From Pseudomonas guangdongensis (lineage in GTDB: Bacteria > Pseudomonadota > Gammaproteobacteria > Pseudomonadales > Pseudomonadaceae), in contig NZ_LT629780.1 of the NCBI RefSeq assembly GCF_900105885.1, positions 310,001 through 374,000 on the forward strand: a stretch of 64,000 bases of DNA, read 5' to 3'. This document shows positions 17,920 through 26,866 of this stretch, piece by piece (the stretch's first letter is position 1; each line of letters starts with the position of its first letter). A program made the position numbers and the translations under genes. Under the pieces are notes generated by a model, which saw only the letters and a list, made by a program, of their open reading frames with translations, had not been told where the DNA came from and ran no database searches.

Positions 17920-19341
17920 ATGCTGCGCCGCCTCACTCTGGCATTCGCCATTGCCGCCACCCTGCCGGCCTGGGCCACCGACGCCGCGCCCGGCGCGGTC
18001 AGCAATCTGCTGGATGTCTACCGCGACGCCGTGGCGCACGACGCCGAGCTGGCCGCCGCGCAGGCCGACTATCTGGCCCGCCGCGAAGCGTTGCCCCAGG
18101 CGCGCGCCGCGCTGCTGCCCAACCTGTCCGCCGGCGCCCGCCTGAGCGACAGCCACAGCCGGATCGACAGCCCCGCCGCCAGCCGCTCGCGCAGCGCCCT
18201 CGTCTACCAGGCCAGCCTCAGTCAGCCGCTGTTCCGTGCCGAGCGCTGGTTCGCCCTGCAGGCCGCTGCCGCGCTCGGCGAGCAGGCCGCGCTGGAATTC
18301 TCCGCCGCCCAGCAGGCGCTGATCCTGCGCAGCGCCGAGGCCTACTTCGCCGTGCTGCGCAGCCAGGACAACCTGGCCGCCAGTCGCGCCGAGGAAGCCG
18401 CCCTGCAGCGCCAGCTGGAGCAGGCGCGCGAGCGCTTCGCGGTGGGCCTGGCGGACAATACCGACCGGCTCGACGCCCAGGCCGCCTTCGACGGCGCCCA
18501 GGCCGACCGGCTGGGCACCGAGCGCCAGCTCGCCGACGCCCTGCAGGCGCTGTACAGCCTGACCGAGCGCGACCACGCACACCTGGCCGGCATCCGCCAC
18601 GACCTGCCGATCCTCGCCCCCAGCCCCGCCGACGCGCAGAGCTGGGTCGACACCGCCGTGCGCCAGAACCTCGACCTGCAGGCCAGCCAGTTCGCCGTCG
18701 GCGCGGCGGAGGAACAACTGCGCCAGCGCAAGGCCGGGCACGCCCCGACGCTGGACGCGGTGGCCGACTACCAGCGCGGCGACAACGACGGCATCGGCTT
18801 CGTCAACAGCGGACAGAGCGGCCTGCCGCGCTACAGTGGCCCGGCGGAGCAGAGTTCCATCGGCCTGCAGCTGAACATCCCGCTGTACAGCGGCGGCCTC
18901 ACCCAGGCCCAGGTCCGCGAGGGCCAGCAACGCCTGCTGCAGCGCGAACACCAGCGCGAGCGCCTGCGCCGCCAGGTGGTGCAGGACACCCGCAACCTGC
19001 ACCGCGCCATCCACACCGACGTGGCGCAGATCGCCGCGCGCCGCCAGGGCATCCTCTCCAGCCGTAGCGCCCTGGAAGCCACCGAGCTGGGCTACCAGTT
19101 GGGCAGCCGCAACGCCGTCGACGTGATCAACGCCCAGCGCCAGCTCTACGCCCGCGTGCGCGACTACAACAACGCCCGCTACGACTACATCCTCGACACC
19201 CTGCGCCTGAAGCGGACCGCCGGCACCCTCAGCCCGGCCGACCTGCAGGCGCTGACCGGCTTCCTCGACAGCGGCTACGACCCGCAGCGCGACTTCCTGC
19301 CTGCCGACCTTGCCTCAGGCCCGGACACCGCACGCCAATAA
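17920..19341 (+). CDS. tolC: TolC-family outer-membrane efflux protein
   Basis: 473 aa. A signal peptide (MLRRLTLAFAIAATLPAWA) precedes two homologous outer-membrane-efflux repeats. The typical features LLDVYRDAVAHDAELAAAQA near the N-terminus, LSQPLFRAERW, and LNIPLYSGGLTQAQVREGQQ in the second half are present, and the C-terminal NAVDVINAQRQLY is well conserved. TolC proteins form trimeric channels for tripartite efflux pumps and type I secretion. No pump genes are adjacent, as is usual for the multipurpose TolC. Start ATG at 17920. Divergent from thiC. Confidence 0.9.
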   Translation: MLRRLTLAFAIAATLPAWATDAAPGAVSNLLDVYRDAVAHDAELAAAQADYLARREALPQARAALLPNLSAGARLSDSHSRIDSPAASRSRSALVYQASLSQPLFRAERWFALQAAAALGEQAALEFSAAQQALILRSAEAYFAVLRSQDNLAASRAEEAALQRQLEQARERFAVGLADNTDRLDAQAAFDGAQADRLGTERQLADALQALYSLTERDHAHLAGIRHDLPILAPSPADAQSWVDTAVRQNLDLQASQFAVGAAEEQLRQRKAGHAPTLDAVADYQRGDNDGIGFVNSGQSGLPRYSGPAEQSSIGLQLNIPLYSGGLTQAQVREGQQRLLQREHQRERLRRQVVQDTRNLHRAIHTDVAQIAARRQGILSSRSALEATELGYQLGSRNAVDVINAQRQLYARVRDYNNARYDYILDTLRLKRTAGTLSPADLQALTGFLDSGYDPQRDFLPADLASGPDTARQ

Positions 19342-19345
19342 CGAC

Positions 19346-19378
19346 GAAGCCCGGAATGCCTGTGGCATTCCGGGCTTC
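19346..19378. terminator. Terminator between tolC and flgO-like gene
   Basis: A perfect 15-bp stem (19346-19360 / 19364-19378) with a TGT loop lies between the convergent tolC stop (19341) and the FlgO-like stop (19410). It probably serves both genes. Confidence 0.9.
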
Positions 19379-19409
19379 GAGCACATATCCATGGCAGACG
19401 CCGGGGCAG

Positions 19410-19964
19410 CTACCAGCGCTGTACTCCGCCTCCCAGAAGCGCCTGCACGTTGGCATTCAGCGGCAGACGGAGGTCGGTGGCACCGAGCACGAAGGAATCG
19501 CTGGTGCGCACCAAGCGTACGCTGATATAGACCTGCGACTGCCCCACTGCATAGGTACCGATCAGGATCGAGCGCGCCGCATGGGCAGCGCTCAGACGCT
19601 GCACCTCACGGGAGAGAATCAGTTCGCCGACATTTTCCTCGATGAACAGACTGTCGCGCATCTTCACCTCGCGCACCAACATGCCTTCGCGGGCCAGGGC
19701 CGAGGCGAACAGCTCGGACGTCAGACGGCCCAGGGTCGATGACTCGGTGAGACTGTCGATATTGACGAAGGATGCGGCTATCACCGGACTCTGCTTGAGC
19801 AGTTCGGAATTGCTGCGCAGCATCCTCGCTGCGGACTTGTCGATCAGGGCAGACAGCTCGACATCCGGCGAACTCTTGCGCGGCAGATACTGGGAATAAC
19901 CGGCGCACGCACTCAGCGATAAAACCAGCACCAGACAGGACAACAGACGAAAACAACGCGACAC
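19410..19964 (-). CDS. FlgO-family outer-membrane lipoprotein
   Basis: 184 aa from GTG at 19964 with GAGGAG upstream. A lipoprotein signal ends at LSLSAC (Cys ~20). The FlgO domain is suggested by AASFVNIDSLTESSTLGRLT and SELFASALAREGMLVREVK followed by ARSILIGTYAVGQSQVYISV. In Vibrio, FlgO is needed for stable flagella. Here no flagellar genes are near, so a role in motility is not shown. Co-directional with and 21 bp downstream of another secreted protein gene, probably one operon. Confidence 0.75.
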   Translation of the reverse strand: MSRCFRLLSCLVLVLSLSACAGYSQYLPRKSSPDVELSALIDKSAARMLRSNSELLKQSPVIAASFVNIDSLTESSTLGRLTSELFASALAREGMLVREVKMRDSLFIEENVGELILSREVQRLSAAHAARSILIGTYAVGQSQVYISVRLVRTSDSFVLGATDLRLPLNANVQALLGGGVQRW

Positions 19965-19985
19965 GTTCGACTCCTCGAAGGACAG

Positions 19986-20582
19986 TTACCAGCGGTCGGT
20001 GACCGGAATCATCGGTAGCAGCGGCGCGGACTGGCCAAGCGGCGCGCGAGGCGCCTCATAGTACCGGCGCTCGCCGGCATCGATGTAATACAGGCTTGAC
20101 GAGGAGTAGATCACCCGCTGGTTCTCCACCACCTGCAGGGTCACGATCAGTTCGTCATCGCCTTGCATGCCCAGGGAGTCGGCCAGCCGTGGCAGAAAAC
20201 CACCTGCCTGCCGCGCGAACACCTCGCTCGCAACACGCACTTCGACAGCATGCTCGGGAGTCGTCGAGATCCGTGCACCACGACCGACCAGCTCGCTAGT
20301 CAGCAAGTCGCGAAAGCCTCGCTGGAAGATCGCCGCGCTCCCGCTGCGGGAAGCCTCAAGCAGATACAGCGGCAGTACACGCAGACGCTCGTTCTCCAAC
20401 ATCCGCTCGGCCTCCCGACGCGCCAGCGCCTCCCACTGACTGACCGCCTGCATGCGCGGCTGCGCGACCATAGCGGCAACGGAGCCCTGCGGCTCCTGGC
20501 TGTCATGAACGGCAGCGCAACCACCCAACCACAGGCTGGAGGCGCACAAGGCAAGCGCAAGGCAGTGTGAAAGACTGGGCAC
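19986..20582 (-). CDS. Putative lipoprotein, FlgO operon partner, unknown function
   Basis: 198 aa from a GTG at 20582 preceded by AGGAG 8 nt upstream. The signal sequence ends in LWLGGCAA with a likely lipidated Cys ~21. The mature part includes QWEALARREAERMLEN, RDLLTSELVGRGARIS and a C-terminal PLLPMIPVTDRW. I do not recognise a named family. Spacing to the FlgO-like gene suggests the two lipoproteins act together at the envelope. Confidence 0.75.
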   Translation of the reverse strand: MPSLSHCLALALCASSLWLGGCAAVHDSQEPQGSVAAMVAQPRMQAVSQWEALARREAERMLENERLRVLPLYLLEASRSGSAAIFQRGFRDLLTSELVGRGARISTTPEHAVEVRVASEVFARQAGGFLPRLADSLGMQGDDELIVTLQVVENQRVIYSSSSLYYIDAGERRYYEAPRAPLGQSAPLLPMIPVTDRW

Positions 20583-20799
20583 GACGGGCTCCTGTGTCTG
20601 CAAGGCGTGCGGCGATTATAGGCCCGAGGCCGACGGGGAAAAGCGCGATTAGCGGGATATTCGCAGCCGTTGCACGAGTCAAAGCCATAGCGCACAGAAC
20701 TACAGCGGCTCACGCCGATATCGTGTACATGGAACGTGAGGTGTGGGAAAGCTTAGAAACAGGTACTGAATGTGCCGAACGGCAAGGACCTGAAGAAGA

Positions 20800-20874
<75 letters not shown>

Positions 20875-21029
20875 ATCGCGCTGTGCGAGGGCGCGAACTC
20901 TAGCAAAAGGCTATGGCGAAAGAAAGAGGCGGGCTACCAAGCAAACCATTCGGGGGCTCACTCTCACTGTAGAACTCTACACGCGTGCCAAGCGGCACTC
21001 CGCAACGACAAACTCGTCAGCCCAGCCGT

Positions 21030-23036
21030 CTAGCGCCGCTCCCTAGCAGCGACAGTACTCAGCCGCTGGCGGTGGATCCAGTCGACGATCTCGCCCTCCG
21101 GCTTGTAGCCGTCGACGGTAGCGCGGAGGATCTGCCGGACCCTCTGGAAATCGTCGCAGCGCACCGCGGTCACCAGCTCGACAAGCACTTCGCGGAATGC
21201 GCTCCACGGCAGATGGGCCTCGTTGGCACGCATGATCATCGGGTGATCCGTGGGGGTCACGTTATCGCCGATCAGCAGCTCCTCGTAGAGCTTTTCGCCC
21301 GGACGCAAGCCACTGAACTCGATGGCGATATCTCCGCGCGGATTCTGCTCGCTGCGCACCGACAGGCCGGAAAGGTGGATCATCTTCTCCGCCAGCTCGG
21401 CGATGCGCACGGGCTCGCCCATGTCCAGAACGAACACATCGCCGCCCTGCCCCATCGAGCCGGCCTGGATCACCAGCTGCGCCGCCTCGGGGATGGTCAT
21501 GAAGTAGCGGGTGATCTTCGGGTGGGTCACGGTCACCGGCCCCCCGCGCTTGATCTGCTCGCGGAACAGCGGAATCACCGACCCCGACGAGCCCAGCACG
21601 TTGCCAAACCGCACCATGGTGAAGCGGGTCTTGTTGACATGGCGCACACCACTGTCATCGCCGTAGAGCAACGGCGCCGGCTCAGCACTGAGCGCTTGCA
21701 GGACCATCTCGGCAAGACGCTTGGTGCTGCCCATCACATTGGTCGGGCGAACCGCCTTGTCGGTGGAGATCAGCACGAAGTGCTCCACTCCGGCCTGGAT
21801 AGCCGCCTGTGCGGTGTTCAGGGTGCCCAGCACGTTGTTGTGCACGCCCTCGGCGATGTTGTGCTCGACCATCGGCACATGCTTGTAGGCCGCCGCATGG
21901 TAGACGGTGTTCACCCGCCAGGTACGCAGCACATCGAGCAGCCGGCCGTGGTTGCGGATCGAGCCGAGGATCGGCACCAGCTGCAGGTTCAGCGCCTCGC
22001 GGCACACCTGCTGTTCCAGCTCCTGATGGATGCTGTACAGGTTGAACTCGCTGTGTTCGAAGAGGATCAGGGTGGTCGGCCCCTGGGTGACGATCTGCCG
22101 GCACAGCTCGGAACCGATCGAGCCCCCCGCCCCGGTGACCATCACCACCTGGCCGCGGATGCAGCGCTCGAACAGCTCCGCGCGCGGCGCCACCGCATCA
22201 CGGCCAAGCAAGTCGGCGATGTCCACCTCCTGGATATCTTCGACCTTGACCCGACCACTGGCCAGGTCCATGAACCCCGGCACGCTACGCACATGCAGCG
22301 GGAAGGGTTCCAGCGTGGCGAGGATCTCGCGACGGCGCCCGCGGGTTGCCGAGGGAATCGCCAGCAACACCTCGCTCGCGCCGGTCTCGTCGATCATCTG
22401 CTGGATATGCTTGGGCTTGTAGACCTTGATACCGGCAATGGCCCGATTGGCAATGCTGTCGTCGTCGTCGATGAACGCCACCGGGCGCATAGACTTGCCC
22501 ATGCGCAGCGCCGCCACCAACTGGTTGCCCGCCGCCCCGGCGCCATAGATGGCTACCCGCGGCAAACCGTCGTCGCGACCGACAAAGGGAATCCCCAGCC
22601 CCGCCGCGTACCAGTCGCCCATGAAGTACTGGCGTATCAGCAGACGCAGGCCGCCCACCAACACCAGACTCAGCCACCAGTAGTTGAACACCAGCGAACG
22701 CGGCACCAGCGCCGGTGCATCGCGATACCAGTAGACCACCAGCGCCATAAGCAACGCAGAAAGGGAAACCGCCTTGACGATGGCCAGCAGTGCATCGTTG
22801 CCGAGGTAGCGCATCACCGCCCGATACATGCCGAGCCGGATGAACAACGGGATAGCCAGCAAGGGGGCCAGAATGAACAGCCACAGATGCCCGCCCAGAG
22901 GGTCGACCAGATCATCCGTCCCCAGGCGCACGACAAAGGCCAACCAGAGGGCCAACCAGACCAGCAGCACATCCACCACCACCTGCAACAGGCGCTTGTG
23001 GCGGCGCTTCAGGCCCAAGAGTCTTTCACGGAACAT
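21030..23036 (-). CDS. wbpM: WbpM/PglF-type UDP-GlcNAc 4,6-dehydratase
   Basis: 668 aa inner-membrane enzyme that forms UDP-4-keto-6-deoxy-GlcNAc, the entry point to QuiNAc/FucNAc sugars. Four N-terminal membrane segments (to ~residue 130) are followed by a CoA-binding-like Rossmann domain (VAIYGAGAAGNQLV) and the catalytic short-chain dehydrogenase domain with VTGAGGSIGSELC. The active site STDKAVRPTNVMGSTKR has Met in place of Tyr, as in WbpM. Start ATG at 23036 with GGAG upstream. Last gene of the leftward O-antigen locus, as wbpM is in P. aeruginosa. Confidence 0.95.
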   Translation of the reverse strand: MFRERLLGLKRRHKRLLQVVVDVLLVWLALWLAFVVRLGTDDLVDPLGGHLWLFILAPLLAIPLFIRLGMYRAVMRYLGNDALLAIVKAVSLSALLMALVVYWYRDAPALVPRSLVFNYWWLSLVLVGGLRLLIRQYFMGDWYAAGLGIPFVGRDDGLPRVAIYGAGAAGNQLVAALRMGKSMRPVAFIDDDDSIANRAIAGIKVYKPKHIQQMIDETGASEVLLAIPSATRGRRREILATLEPFPLHVRSVPGFMDLASGRVKVEDIQEVDIADLLGRDAVAPRAELFERCIRGQVVMVTGAGGSIGSELCRQIVTQGPTTLILFEHSEFNLYSIHQELEQQVCREALNLQLVPILGSIRNHGRLLDVLRTWRVNTVYHAAAYKHVPMVEHNIAEGVHNNVLGTLNTAQAAIQAGVEHFVLISTDKAVRPTNVMGSTKRLAEMVLQALSAEPAPLLYGDDSGVRHVNKTRFTMVRFGNVLGSSGSVIPLFREQIKRGGPVTVTHPKITRYFMTIPEAAQLVIQAGSMGQGGDVFVLDMGEPVRIAELAEKMIHLSGLSVRSEQNPRGDIAIEFSGLRPGEKLYEELLIGDNVTPTDHPMIMRANEAHLPWSAFREVLVELVTAVRCDDFQRVRQILRATVDGYKPEGEIVDWIHRQRLSTVAARERR

Positions 23037-23091
23037 AAGCACTCCAATCCCATCCTGGCCCGGCGCAGCTTGTCACCGGGAGGCGCACGCC

Positions 23092-23649
23092 TCAGTCCTT
23101 TTTCACCACCCGGTCACCCGCACCCTTGCCGGCCACGGTCATGAAGATGTACTTGAAGTAATCGCCCACCGTCAGGCTCTGGATCATCCTCTGGTCGGTC
23201 TCAGCCAGCAGTGCCGGGGTGGACATGTCGATCTCGCTGACCTGGGCCAGACCGGTGATCCCCGGGCGCACGGCATACACACCACGCCTGGCGCGCTCTG
23301 CGGTCAACTCCTGCTGATTGAACAGGCCGGGACGCGGCCCGACCAGGCTCATCTCGCCCTTGAGCACGTTCCACAACTGCGGCAGCTCATCCAGCTTGGT
23401 CTTGCGCAGGAAATGGCCGAAACGAGTAATGGAAGAGCTGCTGGCCAGATGGGTGGCCACGGAAGCGGTATCCACCTTCATGGTACGGAACTTGACCAAG
23501 GTGAAGGGCTTCTGCTCCCGACCGACGCGCACCTGGCAAAAGATCGGCGAACCGGTATCGAACAGACCAATCACGGTAAGCAGCAACAATACAGGGGCGC
23601 CAAACACCAGTCCCAGCAGCGAAAAAACAATATCGAACAGACGAATCAC
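23092..23649 (-). CDS. Small PglC-like phosphoglycosyl transferase (initiating)
   Basis: 185 aa monotopic phosphoglycosyl transferase with a re-entrant N-terminal hydrophobic helix (RLFDIVFSLLGLVFGAPVLL) and the core motifs KFRTMK, RKTKLDELPQLWNVLKGEMS and GPRPG. It transfers a sugar-1-phosphate, probably QuiNAc or FucNAc, from UDP to undecaprenyl phosphate and starts the O unit. It has the minimal length of PglC/WecA-independent enzymes and takes the place WbpL (a WecA-type enzyme) has in P. aeruginosa O5/O6. Between wbpV-like and wbpM genes, which supply its substrate. Confidence 0.92.
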   Translation of the reverse strand: MIRLFDIVFSLLGLVFGAPVLLLLTVIGLFDTGSPIFCQVRVGREQKPFTLVKFRTMKVDTASVATHLASSSSITRFGHFLRKTKLDELPQLWNVLKGEMSLVGPRPGLFNQQELTAERARRGVYAVRPGITGLAQVSEIDMSTPALLAETDQRMIQSLTVGDYFKYIFMTVAGKGAGDRVVKKD

Positions 23650-23673
23650 CGAACCACCCCCGAAAAAAACCGC

Positions 23674-24615
23674 TCAATCCAGCGGCAAAAAACAACGCCG
23701 CAAGCCCTCTTCCACCGTATAGGGCGGCTTCCAGTCCAGCAGCTCGCAGGTCTGGGAAATATCCACCTGCAACGAGCCCAGCAAGCGCTGCGCCATCGCC
23801 TTCCTGCCCAGCAAACCTGCTCCCAGCTGCAGCATGGCCGCCGGCACGGGAATCAGCCGCGCCGACTTACCCATGGCCCTGCCCACCGCTCGCAGCAGCT
23901 CGGTGGTGGACAGATCGTCACCATCACCGGCCAGCAATACCCGATTGGCCGCCGCTGGGTGATCGATGCAGTGGATGATCAGATCGACCAGGTTGTCGAT
24001 GCCGACCAGAGAGCGTTTGTTGTGGATGGCACCGAGGGGGAGCGGCAACCCGTTCTCGACCAGCTTGATCATGCTGGCGAAATTGCCCTTGACGCCGGGG
24101 CCGTATACCAGCGGCGGGCGGATGATCACCACTTCCATGCTAGTCTCGTCGGCCAACTGCAGCAAACCCTGCTCAGCTTCCAGCTTGGACAGCCCATAGG
24201 GGTCTTCCGGAGCTGGTATATCAGAAACCCGGAAAGGTTTTCCAAGCGCAGTCGACTCACCATTGACCTTGATCGAGCTGATGAAGATGAAGCGCTTGGC
24301 CCCGGCAGTCGCAGCCTGACGGGCCAGACTCAGGGTGCCTTCTACGTTGACACGTCGGTACTCGGCCAGAGGGTCTGCCACTTCGTCCTTCATGATGTGG
24401 GCGCGAGCGGCGGCGTGGATGACCACCTGCTGCCCAGCCACAGCCGAAGCCCAGTCAGTATCTGTGGAAATCTCCCCGACAACGTGCGCTACCAGCTCTG
24501 TCGGCGCTCCCTGCGAACGTAGAGCGACAGCTAGGCTGACGCCTTTCTGCAGATTGAGCTGCCTAACGAGCGAGCGCCCCAGAAACCCGGTAGACCCGGT
24601 CAGTAAGATATTCAT
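23674..24615 (-). CDS. WbpV-like NAD-dependent sugar epimerase/reductase
   Basis: 313 aa extended short-chain dehydrogenase. NAD-binding GSTGFLGRSLV, ISSIKVNGES and catalytic Tyr/Lys in DPYGLSKLEAE are visible, and RPPLVYGPGVKGNF is typical of the WbpV/WbpK family. WbpV-type enzymes reduce the 4-keto intermediate made by WbpM to UDP-QuiNAc (or FucNAc for related members). The stereochemistry cannot be read from the sequence. Lies directly upstream of the PglC-like transferase. Confidence 0.85.
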   Translation of the reverse strand: MNILLTGSTGFLGRSLVRQLNLQKGVSLAVALRSQGAPTELVAHVVGEISTDTDWASAVAGQQVVIHAAARAHIMKDEVADPLAEYRRVNVEGTLSLARQAATAGAKRFIFISSIKVNGESTALGKPFRVSDIPAPEDPYGLSKLEAEQGLLQLADETSMEVVIIRPPLVYGPGVKGNFASMIKLVENGLPLPLGAIHNKRSLVGIDNLVDLIIHCIDHPAAANRVLLAGDGDDLSTTELLRAVGRAMGKSARLIPVPAAMLQLGAGLLGRKAMAQRLLGSLQVDISQTCELLDWKPPYTVEEGLRRCFLPLD

Positions 24616-24623
24616 GCGAGGGA

Positions 24624-25751
24624 TCAGCTCTTACGCCAGACAGTTCGATTGATATAGTCGGTGTAGCTCAGTACCACTCGAACAACCTGCAGCGATACCG
24701 GACCGCCTTCGTAGTCCGGCACCAAAGGAATCACGCGTCGACCTCCTTGATGCTGGCTAGTAATAACCTTGACTGCTTCCAGCACCGAGTCTTTCTTCAG
24801 CCCACTCATGATCAGCGTGCCTTCGTCCATGCCTTCCGGGCGCTCATGGGCATTGCGCAGGGTCACTGCCGGCAAGTTGAGCAGTGAAGCTTCCTCGGTG
24901 ATGGTTCCACTATCTGAGAGCACGCAGAAAGCGTTCATCTGCAGCTTGATGTAGTCGAGCAGGCCGAACGGCTTGGAGAAGCGGATCAGTGGATGCTCCA
25001 GCGACTCGCCCAGCGCCTCCAGGCGCTTGCGGGTGCGCGGATGGGTCGAGACGATCAGCGGGAAGCCGTACTCGTCGGCCAGCGCACGCAAGGTGGCGAG
25101 CAGGTCGCGCAGGTTATCCGGGGTGTCGACGTTCTCTTCGCGGTGGGTGCTGACGATGAAGAACCTGCCCGCCTCCAGCCCCTCGCGGGCCAGCACGTCG
25201 GAGGCCTCGATCTTCGGCCGGTAGTAGTCGAGCACCTCGTGCATGTGCGAGCCGGTCTTGATGATGGTCTCGGGGCGGATGCCCTCGGCGATCAGGTAGC
25301 GGCGGGCATGCTCGGTGAGCACCATATTGATGTCGGAGAGGTGATCGAGCACCTTGCGGTTGAGCTCCTCCGGCACGCGCTGGTCGAAGCAGCGGTTGCC
25401 CGCCTCCATGTGGAACACCGGAATCTTGCGGCGCTTGGCGGCGATCACCGCCAGGCAGGTGTTGGTGTCACCGTAGAGCAGCAGCGCATCGGGCTTTTCC
25501 AGCTCGAACACCGCATCGGCCTTGGCGATCACCTCGGCGATGGTCTGCGCGGCGGTGTCGCCGGCGGCACCGAGAAAATGGTCCGGCTTGCGGATCTCCA
25601 GGTCGTCGAAGAACACCTGGTTCAGCTCGTAGTCATAGTTCTGCCCCGAGTGCACCAGTACGTGGTTGACCTGGCGGTCCAGCTCGGCAATTACCCGGCT
25701 CATCTTGATCAGCTCCGGACGGGTGCCGACCAGGGTCATGACCTTAAGCAT
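24624..25751 (-). CDS. wbjD: UDP-N-acetyl-L-fucosamine synthase WbjD/FnlC (WecB-like 2-epimerase)
   Basis: 375 aa non-hydrolysing UDP-GlcNAc 2-epimerase fold: GTRPELIKMSRVIAELD, HMEAGNRCFDQRVPEELNR, STHREENVDTP and LSDSGTITEEASLLNLP. In this context it is the last enzyme of the UDP-L-FucNAc pathway (2-epimerisation of UDP-L-PneNAc). The start codon overlaps the stop of wbjB by 8 nt, so they are coupled. General WecB activity cannot be excluded from the sequence alone, but the adjacent wbjB and wbjC make WbjD/FnlC the better call. Confidence 0.9.
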   Translation of the reverse strand: MLKVMTLVGTRPELIKMSRVIAELDRQVNHVLVHSGQNYDYELNQVFFDDLEIRKPDHFLGAAGDTAAQTIAEVIAKADAVFELEKPDALLLYGDTNTCLAVIAAKRRKIPVFHMEAGNRCFDQRVPEELNRKVLDHLSDINMVLTEHARRYLIAEGIRPETIIKTGSHMHEVLDYYRPKIEASDVLAREGLEAGRFFIVSTHREENVDTPDNLRDLLATLRALADEYGFPLIVSTHPRTRKRLEALGESLEHPLIRFSKPFGLLDYIKLQMNAFCVLSDSGTITEEASLLNLPAVTLRNAHERPEGMDEGTLIMSGLKKDSVLEAVKVITSQHQGGRRVIPLVPDYEGGPVSLQVVRVVLSYTDYINRTVWRKS

Positions 25752-26754
25752 TGAGCTGCTCCTTGATGTAGTCGAGTTTGAGCAGCAGCTGCTTGATGCC
25801 CGCCACGTCCAGGCGCTCGGTATTGTGCGAGGTGTAATCGTCCAGCTCGGAGATCTTCTCCTCGCCCTCGACGAAGTACTTCTTGTAGTTCAGGTCGCGG
25901 TTGTCGGCCGGGATGCGGTAGTAGCGGCCCATGTCCTCGGCCTTGGCCATTTCCTCGCGCGAGACCAGCGATTCATAGAGCTTCTCACCGTGGCGGGTGC
26001 CGATCACCCGCACCGGGTTATCGTGGCCGAACAGCTCCTTGAGCGCCTGGGCCAGCTCGCCGACGGTTGAGGCCGGCGCCTTCTGCACGAACAGGTCGCC
26101 CTGCTGGCCGTGCTCGAAGGCATGCAGCACCAGGTCGACCGAGTCCTCCAGCGACATCAGGAAACGCGTCATCTGCGGATCGGTGACGGTCAGCGGCTCG
26201 CCGGCCCGTAGCTGGTCGATGAACAGCGGGATCACCGAACCGCGCGAGGCCATCACGTTGCCGTAGCGCGTAGCGCAGACCACGGTGCCGCCCTCGGGAA
26301 TCATCCGCGACTTGGCCACCATCAGCTTCTCGGCCATGGCCTTGGAGATGCCCATGGCGTTGATCGGGTACACCGCCTTGTCGGTGGACAGCACCACCAC
26401 CCGCTTCACGCCGCTGGCGATGGCCGCATTGAGCACGTTCTCAGTGCCGTTGACGTTGGTGCGCACCGCCTCCATCGGGTAGAACTCGCAGGACGGCACC
26501 TGCTTGAGCGCCGCGGCATGGAAGATGTAGTCGACGCTGACCATGGCCTGCTTGAGACTGTCGTAGTCGCGCACGTCGCCGATGTAGAACTTGACCTTGT
26601 CGTTGGCCAGGGCGATGCGCATATCTTCCTGCTTCTTCTCGTCACGGGAGAAAATGCGGATCTCGCGCACGTCGGTATCGAGGAAACGCCTGAGCACCGT
26701 GTGACCGAAGGAGCCGGTGCCCCCGGTGATCATCAATACCTTGTTGTCGAACAT
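25744..26754 (-). CDS. wbjB: UDP-GlcNAc 4,6-dehydratase/5-epimerase WbjB/FnlA
   Basis: 336 aa soluble dehydratase that converts UDP-GlcNAc to a 4-keto-6-deoxy L-sugar intermediate, step one to UDP-L-FucNAc. It shows ITGGTGSFGHTVLRRFL, the active site STDKAVYPINAMGISKAMAE with Met in place of Tyr, and RYGNVMASRGSVIPLF. Start ATG at 26754 with AGGAAGG upstream; the open frame extends further but has no support. Length and motifs fit FnlA/WbjB/CapE. Confidence 0.93.
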   Translation of the reverse strand: MFDNKVLMITGGTGSFGHTVLRRFLDTDVREIRIFSRDEKKQEDMRIALANDKVKFYIGDVRDYDSLKQAMVSVDYIFHAAALKQVPSCEFYPMEAVRTNVNGTENVLNAAIASGVKRVVVLSTDKAVYPINAMGISKAMAEKLMVAKSRMIPEGGTVVCATRYGNVMASRGSVIPLFIDQLRAGEPLTVTDPQMTRFLMSLEDSVDLVLHAFEHGQQGDLFVQKAPASTVGELAQALKELFGHDNPVRVIGTRHGEKLYESLVSREEMAKAEDMGRYYRIPADNRDLNYKKYFVEGEEKISELDDYTSHNTERLDVAGIKQLLLKLDYIKEQLNA

Positions 26755-26866
26755 AGAACCTTCCTGAACGTGAACACGGCCCGAGGGCTGAATGTACCTG
26801 CCCTCTCCCTTTCGGGAAAGGACCGCAAAGAGCATGAAAACGCCGGCAATCGGCCGGGCTGCGAAA

